This document shows, piece by piece, positions 1 to 4,844 of a DNA stretch of 6,533 bases. Source of the DNA: Bacteroidota bacterium (GTDB lineage: Bacteria; Bacteroidota; Bacteroidia; Chitinophagales; LD1); contig PLSN01000499.1 in assembly GCA_003165135.1 (NCBI GenBank), positions 1 to 6,533 on the forward strand. Reading direction: 5' to 3'. Every line of letters begins with the position of its first letter. The stretch's first letter is position 1. The notes beneath the pieces were generated by a model, which was given only the letters and a program-made list of their open reading frames with translations, was not told the origin of the DNA and did not search any database. A program made the translations under genes and the position numbers.

Positions 1-4
1 GTAG

Positions 5-109
5 CCGGTATGGGCGCTGACTTGTTTGGTTCTTGCAGCCACATACCTCTATTATTTCCCTGTACTCTATATGTACATGTGGAAACAACGCAGGGCCCGG
101 CTGAATTAA
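5..109 (+). other. Possible C-terminal tail of a membrane protein, broken or cut
   Basis: Read in the frame starting at 5, this stretch encodes about 34 residues. A strongly hydrophobic, aromatic-rich segment (from P-V-W-A-L through Y-M-Y-M-W) is followed by a basic tail, K-Q-R-R-A-R-L-N, and a TAA at 107-109. One transmembrane helix with a positive cytoplasmic end is what a membrane-protein C-terminus looks like. The stop overlaps the convergent stop of the DUF1761 gene. Against it, a TAG lies in the same frame at 2-4, at the very edge of the window, and there is no good ATG before the hydrophobic part. It could be a frameshifted gene end, a small membrane protein with a rare start codon, or a chance open frame. 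I do not recognise the family. Confidence 0.25.
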
Positions 110-624
110 AGCCCGATCGGCATATACTGACAGATGATGCCGCCCATGATAGCCAGACATATGATCCAGTATACAGAATGTACGGCTACCCATATCCAAC
201 TCTTTGGCTCGAACAGAGCTATAATAAGCAGAATAGGGAATACTAGATACACTCCGGTAAAACTGCCATGCAGAGCACCATGCTTGAATGTCCGATAGTT
301 AGTACCGAAATTGTCTATCAGCCATTTGACATGACCATATAGCTCTGTGCCCGGAGTATCGACATCCTTCTGACCAGCCAGCATGCCATGCAGTCCATGC
401 TGATGGATCACGATAGATCCCAGCACATGTGAGGCTATATAATAACTGCCTGCATATGTCACAAGCAAACCAAGCGCCATCCTGCCTCCGGACTGTGCAG
501 GTTTGTCTGCATTGCCATTAGCTTTCTTTAGGATATTGCCGAAGACAAATGGTGCATACCAGATACCTCCGATGACCACAGGCACTAATGCCGCGATAAG
601 ATTGACCATTAATTTCTGATCCAT
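106..624 (-). CDS. DUF1761-family integral membrane protein
   Basis: This encodes a 172-residue small membrane protein of unknown function that resembles the DUF1761 family. Four hydrophobic segments are visible, at roughly residues 6-25, 48-70, 118-138 and 142-165. The first ends in the family-like G-G-I-W-Y-A-P-x-x-F-G-N motif (residues 19-30). The loop between segments 2 and 3 is polar and rich in His and Gly (residues 71-117), and a H-G-A-L-H-G motif leads into segment 3. I chose the ATG at 622-624; Met6 is a possible alternative. The gene lies 68 bp downstream of the MFS transporter on the same strand, with a hairpin between them, so it may be the second gene of an operon or have its own promoter. 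A weak TAnnTTT-like element (TACCTTTA, 646-653, minus strand) sits just before the start. Family assignment is fairly secure; the role is unknown. Confidence 0.8.
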   Translation of the reverse strand: MDQKLMVNLIAALVPVVIGGIWYAPFVFGNILKKANGNADKPAQSGGRMALGLLVTYAGSYYIASHVLGSIVIHQHGLHGMLAGQKDVDTPGTELYGHVKWLIDNFGTNYRTFKHGALHGSFTGVYLVFPILLIIALFEPKSWIWVAVHSVYWIICLAIMGGIICQYMPIGL

Positions 625-653
625 GATATTGGGTTTTTGTTTGATTAAAGGTA

Positions 654-673
654 CGCCATTTTTTGAAATGGCG
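654..673. terminator. Intercistronic hairpin between the MFS and DUF1761 genes
   Basis: CGCCATTT (654-661) pairs perfectly with AAATGGCG (666-673) around a 4-nt loop, an 8-bp stem. It lies 20 nt past the transporter stop on the minus strand. The T-run after the stem on that strand is weak (TACCTTT), so it is a poor intrinsic terminator. It may be an attenuator, an mRNA 3'-end stabiliser, or an operator for the downstream gene. The stem is certain from sequence; its role is inferred. Confidence 0.4.
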
Positions 674-692
674 AATTTTCATAATGGATAAA

Positions 693-1997
693 TTATGCCT
701 TTTGCTCCCTGATAAAGACTGTCGAGAAACCTGCAAGAATCATCAGTATCCCTGCCAGCAATATACCGTGTATGGCATTCGGCCCGATGAAGGTATGCGT
801 CAGGATATTCAATCCGCCTAGCGATGCGATGATCTGGGGTATACAGATGAACATATTGAAGAGGCCCATATAGACGCCTGTATCTTTAGCCGGAATGGCA
901 GAAGATATAATGGCAAATGGCATCGACAATATACTCGCCCATGCCACACCTATCAGCGCAAAACTGACATACAGCAGGCCGGGTACTGTGACGAAATAGA
1001 TGGACATCAGACCAAAGCCACCCACTATCAAACAGAAAAGGTGTATCATTTTTTTCGATACCCCTTTGCCAAAGAAATAGATCAGGAATCCTGTGATGAC
1101 ATTAGACAGATTGAATACTACCCAACATCCATTGATGAAATCCGCACCGTCATTATAGGCCGCAGATGTGGTATCGGTAGTATGAAATACATGAGAGGTA
1201 ATCGCCGGAGTAGCATTGCTCCACATGGCAAAAAGCGCGAACCAGGTAAACAACTGCACCAGAGCGATCTCCTTCATGGCAGTAGGCATCTCAACAATAC
1301 ATTTAAAGATACTCGTAAACCCGTTCATTATTCCTTTGCTGTTTTCTTTCTCTTTGAGAAACGCATCCATGTCATACGGCGGGTCTTCGGGAGTCGTAAG
1401 ATTGGTATACATGATAGCTGCCATAAAACAAAATGCACCGAAGTAAAAAGCATAGCGTACAGAATCTGGAATTACTCCCAAAGCGGCAGTATTGCTGATT
1501 CCTACCATGTGAAAGATATTCGGCAGGTAGCTGGCAAACATAGCCCCGAGGCCTATCAGGATGCTCTGCATCGCAAAACCCTGAGTACGCTGCTCATCAC
1601 CTAGTTTGTCCGCTACCAATGCCCTGAATGGTTCCATGCTGACATTGATAGAAGCATCCAGGAGGCATAATGTTCCTGTAGCCATCCAGAGCGCAGATGA
1701 GTTGGGCATAAAGATCAGTGCAATACACGATAGTACTGCTCCTATAAAAAAGTATGGCTTCCGCCTGCCCCACTTAGACCATGTACGATCACTATAGTGT
1801 CCGATGATAGGCTGTACGAGTAGTCCGGTGAGCGGCGCAGCCAACCACAGGCCGGGTATATCACTCTCAGAGGCGCCAAGCGTCTGAAAGATACGGCTCA
1901 TGTTGGCTCCCTGTAGTGCAAATCCGATCTGTATACCGAGAAAGCCGAAACTCATATTGAATATCTGGCTGAAACTCAGGTGCTGCTTTTGATGCAT
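693..1997 (-). CDS. MFS sugar transporter (GPH / SLC45-like)
   Basis: This encodes a 434-residue inner-membrane secondary transporter, close to the usual 12-helix MFS length. Alternating hydrophobic segments run through the protein, with a central hydrophilic loop at about residues 201-240. The MFS motif A region between helices 2 and 3 is clear: G-H-Y-S-D-R-T-W-S-K-W-G-R-R-K-P-Y (residues 66-82), the form seen in the glycoside-pentoside-hexuronide and SLC45/sucrose-transporter relatives. Helix 4 carries the typical L-L-D-A-S-I-N-V-S-M-E-P-F-R-A stretch (112-126), and V-A-W-A-S-I-L-S-M-P-F-A (351-362) also fits. Bacteroidota homologues are often found in maltose/alpha-glucan loci as proton-coupled disaccharide importers. 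Here no glycosidase, phosphorylase or SusCD gene is visible, so the substrate is unknown. The ATG at 1995-1997 is the natural start; no Shine-Dalgarno is seen, which is normal for the phylum. Confidence 0.85.
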   Translation of the reverse strand: MHQKQHLSFSQIFNMSFGFLGIQIGFALQGANMSRIFQTLGASESDIPGLWLAAPLTGLLVQPIIGHYSDRTWSKWGRRKPYFFIGAVLSCIALIFMPNSSALWMATGTLCLLDASINVSMEPFRALVADKLGDEQRTQGFAMQSILIGLGAMFASYLPNIFHMVGISNTAALGVIPDSVRYAFYFGAFCFMAAIMYTNLTTPEDPPYDMDAFLKEKENSKGIMNGFTSIFKCIVEMPTAMKEIALVQLFTWFALFAMWSNATPAITSHVFHTTDTTSAAYNDGADFINGCWVVFNLSNVITGFLIYFFGKGVSKKMIHLFCLIVGGFGLMSIYFVTVPGLLYVSFALIGVAWASILSMPFAIISSAIPAKDTGVYMGLFNMFICIPQIIASLGGLNILTHTFIGPNAIHGILLAGILMILAGFSTVFIREQKA

Positions 1998-2008
1998 ACG
2001 TTAAATTT

Positions 2009-2047
2009 GTGTGAAAAGTATAAATAAAATTGGACTTAGTGTGAAAA
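2009..2047. repeat. Pair of 9-bp direct repeats upstream of the MFS gene
   Basis: GTGTGAAAA occurs at 2009-2017 and again at 2039-2047, exactly 30 bp apart, about three DNA turns. On the minus strand the copies read TTTTCACAC upstream of the transporter start. Same-face spacing of this kind is typical of paired regulator sites, but no regulator is identified. The second copy overlaps the palindrome at 2043-2057. Confidence 0.4.
2013..2020 (-). promoter_or_regulatory. Weak candidate -7 element for the MFS gene
   Basis: On the minus strand this reads TACTTTTC, seven of eight matches to the Bacteroidota -7 consensus TAnnTTTG. No clear -33 TTTG is seen upstream, and the distance to the start codon (15 nt) would leave a very short leader. 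This is a weak prediction. Confidence 0.22.
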
Positions 2048-2057
2048 TGACATTTTC
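2043..2057. promoter_or_regulatory. Perfect 15-bp palindrome, candidate operator
   Basis: GAAAATG (2043-2049), a single central A, and CATTTTC (2051-2057) form a perfect inverted repeat with 7-bp arms. It sits in the divergent intergenic region, 46-60 bp upstream of the MFS start and about 80-95 bp upstream of the CarboxypepD_reg-like start. The position suits a dimeric regulator acting on the transporter, the secreted protein, or both. The arms are AT-rich, so chance occurrence is possible. Confidence 0.4.
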
Positions 2058-2099
2058 TTAGCCCTTCATACTAATCCCAACCCGCTCACGTTTTTGTTT

Positions 2100-2107
2100 T
2101 ACATTTG
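2100..2107 (+). promoter_or_regulatory. Bacteroidota -7 promoter element (TAnnTTTG)
   Basis: TACATTTG at 2100-2107 is an exact match to the TAnnTTTG -7 element used by the Bacteroidota primary sigma factor. Transcription would begin near 2112-2115 and leave a leader of roughly 25 nt before the ATG at 2138. No TTTG -33 box stands at the usual distance upstream. This element covers the TTG at 2105 that could otherwise be read as a start codon. Confidence 0.55.
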
Positions 2108-2137
2108 AAAACTGTAAGTACGATAGACCAACCACTC

Positions 2138-2704
2138 ATGTCCGAAGGAAAGAAGCCCTATATTTTATTTCTCTATATACTATTGACGATTCTTGTCTCC
2201 GGTTCAGCAATGGCGCAACTGAACTTTGAATACACCGAAGGCAAGTATATGATCAAAGGCACAGTCACCGATCTCAAGACTGACCAATCGATCCCTAATG
2301 CAAACATCTGGATCACTAATCAAAAGAAAGGTGTCACAGCGGATGGAGATGGGAGGTTTACGATGTATGTCTATCCGACCGATACGCTCAGGTTCTCATC
2401 GCTCGGCTATATCAATAAGACCATACCTGTATCAGCTATACCTGATCGTGAAAAATACACCATCGTCATAGAACTGGTTCCGGATATATACTCACTCAAG
2501 ACGGTGACCATATACCCTTTTCATGACAGGGATGAATTCATAGAAGCTTTCATCAAAGGGCCTAGTACGAAGGCTTTTATTCCCGTGCCGGGGATCGATC
2601 CGCCTAAGTATAAGCATAAGGAGAAAGCCAAATTCTACAATCCTATCAGTTCACTCTATAACCTGACGCATAAACAAGCTGGCGACCCGGATTTTAAACC
2701 GTAA
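2138..2704 (+). CDS. Secreted CarboxypepD_reg-like domain protein
   Basis: This encodes 188 residues from the ATG at 2138. The N-terminus is a classic signal peptide: a K-K-P charged start, a hydrophobic core (about residues 8-22) and S-G-S-A-M-A before a mature end at Gln27. There is no lipobox Cys, so it is a periplasmic or exported soluble protein. Residues about 39-112 form a CarboxypepD_reg-like beta-sandwich: K-G-T-V-T-D, then P-N-A-N-I-W-I, D-G-D-G-R-F, D-T-L-R-F-S-S-L-G-Y. This domain is common in the phylum, both in SusC/TonB-dependent receptors and in small stand-alone proteins such as this one. A V-T-I-Y-P stretch (123-127) and a basic, proline-containing tail with N-P-I-S-S-L-Y follow. 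No catalytic residues are apparent and the function is unknown. The frame is open upstream to a TTG at 2105, but that codon lies inside a promoter-like element. Confidence 0.8.
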   Translation: MSEGKKPYILFLYILLTILVSGSAMAQLNFEYTEGKYMIKGTVTDLKTDQSIPNANIWITNQKKGVTADGDGRFTMYVYPTDTLRFSSLGYINKTIPVSAIPDREKYTIVIELVPDIYSLKTVTIYPFHDRDEFIEAFIKGPSTKAFIPVPGIDPPKYKHKEKAKFYNPISSLYNLTHKQAGDPDFKP

Positions 2705-2710
2705 AATTAG

Positions 2711-2738
2711 TTGGCTGTTGTTAGTTGACAGTTGACGG
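2711..2738. repeat. Heptamer-periodic tract in a convergent gap
   Basis: Four consecutive 7-mers, TTGGCTG, TTGTTAG, TTGACAG and TTGACGG, all begin with TTG and end in G. The preceding AAATTAG (2704-2710) keeps the register. It fills much of the 51-bp gap between two convergent genes. It looks like a short degenerate tandem heptamer repeat; it has no stem and T-run like a terminator. Confidence 0.5.
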
Positions 2739-2755
2739 GAAATACAAAAGCAATA

Positions 2756-2998
2756 CTAGCTAATCGAGTTTCTGACCCGCTGCGTATAGTTTCTGAGAGC
2801 AGTACGAAAGTCTAAACCATTTTTCAGCATGTCATTATGGATCTCGATAGCAGCAAGCACATGGGTGAGTCGTTCACCTTCATCTTTACCTTCTACCGGT
2901 ATGGCAGGTGCTTGCTCATTAAGGATAGCCTCTTCTGCCGCGAGAAGCTCTGCAGTGACATGCGTTTCAGCGAGTTGTTTTATGACAGCTATTTTCAT
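2756..2998 (-). CDS. DUF6952-family small protein
   Basis: This encodes 80 residues, predicted soluble, mostly helical, with no Cys and no signal peptide. The C-terminal half, A-I-E-I-H-N-D-M-L-K-N-G and A-L-R-N-Y-T-Q-R-V-R-N-S-I (residues about 50-79), matches what I recall of DUF6952, a Bacteroidota family of about 80-90 residues whose genes usually follow thioredoxin, often next to a peroxiredoxin. The N-terminus M-K-I-A-V-I-K-Q-L also fits. Its ATG starts 5 nt after the thioredoxin stop, so the two are almost certainly co-transcribed and probably translationally coupled. The function is unknown; a role in thiol-redox or peroxide response is inferred from neighbours only. Confidence 0.75.
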   Translation of the reverse strand: MKIAVIKQLAETHVTAELLAAEEAILNEQAPAIPVEGKDEGERLTHVLAAIEIHNDMLKNGLDFRTALRNYTQRVRNSIS

Positions 2999-3003
2999 GA
3001 TAC

Positions 3004-3336
3004 TTAATTCGAGGTTTGTGATTGCAGTTCTTCCAACATTCCGACTACAAATTCTTCTTTAGAGGTTGATTCCCCTTTGACCAGTCGGCCATTTTTAAAT
3101 GTCGCGAAAAAAGGCAGATTATCCACTCCCGCAGCTTTGCGGGCCTCCGGGCTTTCCTCAGCATTGACCTCGACGAACTCAACACCAGTAAACCGTTCAT
3201 CGCCGGATAGTCTTTTGAATTTAGGAGCAAATAGTTTACATGAGCCGCACCAGTCGGCAAAATACTTCACTATTACTTTATCGTGTCGTTCAATATTGCT
3301 TTTGAAATCTACATCTGTCAATAGTCTAACTGCCAT
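3004..3336 (-). CDS. Thioredoxin-family protein (CGSC active site)
   Basis: This is a cytoplasmic thiol-disulfide oxidoreductase of 110 residues, the normal length of a single thioredoxin domain. The active site is W-C-G-S-C-K (residues 29-34) after beta-strand K-Y-F-A-D, with Ser replacing the canonical Pro between the cysteines. The conserved cis-proline is Pro75 in D-N-L-P-F-F, and the K-N-G-R-L-V-K-G strand follows as usual. CGSC raises the question of a more reducing or more specialised thioredoxin than CGPC. I chose the ATG at 3334-3336 because M-A-V-R-L-L is a normal thioredoxin start; the open frame continues upstream only to a TTG at 3375. It heads a two-gene operon with the DUF6952 gene and is divergent from the WYL regulator, with 128 bp between start codons. 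No export signal is present. Confidence 0.88.
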   Translation of the reverse strand: MAVRLLTDVDFKSNIERHDKVIVKYFADWCGSCKLFAPKFKRLSGDERFTGVEFVEVNAEESPEARKAAGVDNLPFFATFKNGRLVKGESTSKEEFVVGMLEELQSQTSN

Positions 3337-3386
3337 TTGTTTTTTATTTTGAGCTGCAATGATAACGATAATCAAATAGAAATTTT

Positions 3387-3437
3387 ATGAGTAAAATCAA
3401 TGAGCTGATAGATAAAATCGAAGACTCAATATTTTAG
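3387..3437 (+). other. Possible 16-codon leader ORF before the WYL regulator
   Basis: An ATG at 3387 opens a 16-residue frame, MSKINELIDKIEDSIF, ending at TAG 3435-3437, 27 nt before the regulator start. The peptide is charged and amphipathic and looks more like a genuine helix start than random sequence. It might be a leader peptide, a remnant of a gene, or chance in AT-rich DNA. There is no clear ribosome-binding site. Confidence 0.15.
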
Positions 3438-3464
3438 TTTATTTACATAGAAAAATAGGTCGGT

Positions 3465-4154
3465 ATGAATAGAATGGAAAGGCTCATAGCCATCATCACA
3501 GTATTGCAATCGCGAAAATATGTGACGGCTGAAAAAATAGCTGAGAAGTATCGCATCAGTGTGCGGACTGTGTACCGCGATATCAAAGCCCTGTGTGAAT
3601 CCGGTATCCCGATCGGTTTCGAAGCACCGAAAGGATATTTCATTGTGCAAGGTTATTTCCTACCGCCTGTATCCTTTACTTCAGAAGAGGCAAATGCCTT
3701 GTTGCTGATGGAAAGCCTTGCGAAAGGTTTTGCGGACAAGTCTATTCAGAAGCATTATTCGAGTGCACTCAGCAAAGTAAAAGCTGGGCTTCGGACCACT
3801 CAAAAGGACAACGCCGAATCCATGAGCGATAACATTAAACTACAACTCCCCGCCCGCCTCTATCAGGACTATGAATACCTCTCGGTGATCCAGACCGCAG
3901 TTTCCGACAAAAAAATATTGTACCTGGAATATAAGAATAACAGCAATGAAAAAAGCAAGCGGGAAATAGAACCTATCGGGCTGATCTTTTATGCTTTCAA
4001 CTGGCATGTGATAGGCTGGTGTCATTTGAGAAAAGAATACCGCGACTTCAAAGTATCGCGGATCGAGAAACTAATAGATACAAATATGCCATTCAAAAAA
4101 AATCCCCACCTGCCACTAAATGAATATCTACCGCAGCTTCCTGTAAATTATTGA
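3465..4154 (+). CDS. YafY-family HTH/WYL transcriptional regulator
   Basis: This encodes a 229-residue DNA-binding regulator. Residues 1-60 form a DeoR/HTH_11-type winged helix: M-N-R-M-E-R-L start, T-A-E-K-I-A-E-K-Y, recognition helix I-S-V-R-T-V-Y-R-D-I-K-A-L (31-43), then the wing G-I-P-I-G-F-E-A-P-K-G-Y. Residues about 136-205 form a WYL ligand-sensing domain with R-E-I-E-P-I-G-L and W-C-H-L-R-K-E-Y-R-D-F-K-V-S-R-I. The signature W-Y-L tripeptide reads W-H-V here (180-182), while the downstream R-x-F-x-x-x-R-I is kept. It is shorter than proteins with the extended C-terminal WCX region. An AGGT lies about 7 nt before the ATG at 3465; a second Met follows three codons in. WYL proteins sense small molecules or nucleic acids; the ligand is unknown. 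It is divergent from thioredoxin and sits 84 bp before dinB on the same strand. Confidence 0.88.
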   Translation: MNRMERLIAIITVLQSRKYVTAEKIAEKYRISVRTVYRDIKALCESGIPIGFEAPKGYFIVQGYFLPPVSFTSEEANALLLMESLAKGFADKSIQKHYSSALSKVKAGLRTTQKDNAESMSDNIKLQLPARLYQDYEYLSVIQTAVSDKKILYLEYKNNSNEKSKREIEPIGLIFYAFNWHVIGWCHLRKEYRDFKVSRIEKLIDTNMPFKKNPHLPLNEYLPQLPVNY

Positions 4155-4170
4155 TGTTCTTCTGCGATCG

Positions 4171-4190
4171 ACTGACATAGGGTTGTCAGT
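4171..4190. promoter_or_regulatory. Perfect 7-bp inverted repeat, candidate operator before dinB
   Basis: ACTGACA (4171-4177) and TGTCAGT (4184-4190) are perfect inverted copies around a 6-bp spacer TAGGGT. It starts 17 nt after the WYL regulator stop and ends 48 nt before the DinB start, just upstream of or overlapping where a -33 box would lie. It could be an operator for the adjacent WYL regulator. A terminator is less likely because no T-run follows. The symmetry is certain, the role inferred. Confidence 0.45.
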
Positions 4191-4199
4191 GGCGCATAT

Positions 4200-4207
4200 T
4201 TTCTTTG
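4200..4207 (+). promoter_or_regulatory. Candidate -7 element for dinB
   Basis: TTTCTTTG matches seven of eight positions of TAnnTTTG. Transcription would start near 4213, leaving about 25 nt of A-rich leader before the DinB ATG. The upstream TTG at 4184-4186 is closer than the usual -33 spacing. Confidence 0.3.
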
Positions 4208-4238
4208 CACCATTAACTAATCTAAAAACCAAAACATC

Positions 4239-4736
4239 ATGTCAACCATTCCCATACTGCTCAAAGAAATGGAGCAGGAAGCAACAACCACGCACAAATT
4301 TTTCGCATCACTGCCCACAGACAAATTTAGCTGGAAGCCTCACGAAAAAAGTATGAGCATTCAACAACTATCAACTCATATTGCGGAGTTGCCCGGCTGG
4401 GTCAGTTTCGCTATCGCCACTGACGAGTTGGATTTTGCAAAGAATCACTACGAGCCCACCGTGATGAACAATGCCGAAGAAATACAGGCTTACTTCGACA
4501 AAACATACGCCGAGGGTAAAGCGGCTCTGGCTGCTACCAATGAAAAAGAACTGGAGAAAAACTGGACCATGCGCAGCGGCGAAAAGATATACTCAGTCCA
4601 GACCAAAGCAGAGGTCATAAGAATGTCTATCAATCAGACTATTCATCATCGTGCTCAGCTGGGTGTATATTTCCGCCTGCTTGGTATTCCTGTACCACCT
4701 AGCTTCGGGCCTACAGCAGATTTCCCTGCTTATTAA
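4239..4736 (+). CDS. DinB-family four-helix-bundle protein
   Basis: This encodes 165 residues, full length for a stand-alone DinB/YfiT-fold protein. The N-terminal helix is followed by F-S-W-K-P-H-E-K-S-M-S, typical of the family, then L-S-T-H-I-A-E-L-P-G-W with the first metal-ligand His (H47). The C-terminal helix has I-H-H-R-A-Q-L-G-V-Y-F-R-L-L-G-I-P-V-P (135-153), with H137 as the expected third ligand. The usual HxxxH second ligand position is Gln133 here, so the metal triad may be altered. Members of this superfamily include thiol-dependent transferases using bacillithiol or mycothiol; the substrate here is unknown. The protein is cytoplasmic with no signal peptide. The leader before the ATG is A-rich with no Shine-Dalgarno. 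It lies 84 bp downstream of the WYL regulator, possibly under its control. Confidence 0.85.
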   Translation: MSTIPILLKEMEQEATTTHKFFASLPTDKFSWKPHEKSMSIQQLSTHIAELPGWVSFAIATDELDFAKNHYEPTVMNNAEEIQAYFDKTYAEGKAALAATNEKELEKNWTMRSGEKIYSVQTKAEVIRMSINQTIHHRAQLGVYFRLLGIPVPPSFGPTADFPAY

Positions 4737-4778
4737 AAATGACTAACTGGTGTTAGTATGCATTCGACAAAAGCTAAA

Positions 4779-4802
4779 CAGCCCTTCAGAAATGAAGGGC
4801 TG
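4779..4802. terminator. Strong bidirectional intrinsic terminator
   Basis: CAGCCCTTCA (4779-4788) pairs perfectly with TGAAGGGCTG (4793-4802) around a GAAA tetraloop, a GC-rich 10-bp stem. A CTTTTGT run follows on the plus strand. On the minus strand the stem is followed by TTTAGCTTTT. It lies between convergent dinB and aconitase, 43 nt past the DinB stop, and should end both transcripts. Confidence 0.85.
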
Positions 4803-4809
4803 CTTTTGT

Positions 4810-4844
4810 ATTACTTAAAACTTATTACCTAAAACCTATTACGC
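4810..4844. repeat. Second heptamer-periodic tract, touching the aconitase stop
   Basis: Five 7-mers in register: ATTACTT, AAAACTT, ATTACCT, AAAACCT and ATTACGC, equivalent to a 14-bp unit repeated twice plus a partial copy. It lies between the terminator and the aconitase gene, and its last unit overlaps the aconitase stop codon (4839-4841). On the aconitase strand it supplies extra stop codons after the first. Confidence 0.55.

Noticed and set aside
10..246. Plus-strand open frame of 78 codons starting at ATG 10
   Set aside because: It overlaps the DUF1761 gene antisense, has no domain-like pattern, and its frame differs from the membrane-tail-like frame at 5-109.
518..736. Minus-strand open frame of 72 codons overlapping DUF1761 and the MFS 3' end
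   Set aside because: It overlaps two better-supported genes in another frame and crosses the intercistronic hairpin. The translation is basic and low in information.
1041..1604. Plus-strand open frame of 187 codons
   Set aside because: It is fully antisense to the MFS transporter. Its translation is rich in Arg, His, Ser and Ile with no recognisable motif, while the opposite strand encodes a clear 12-helix transporter.
2829..3062. Plus-strand open frame over DUF6952 and thioredoxin
   Set aside because: It is an antisense shadow. The Ser/Ala-rich translation follows from codon use on the opposite strand.
3373..3375. TTG as start codon of thioredoxin
   Set aside because: It would add 13 residues unlike any thioredoxin N-terminus and overlaps a promoter-like TCTATTTG on the minus strand. 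The ATG at 3334-3336 gives a normal 110-residue protein.
4742..4757. Small hairpin ACTAAC-TGGT-GTTAGT just after dinB
   Set aside because: The stem has only six AT-rich pairs and no T-run. The strong terminator at 4779-4802 explains termination here.
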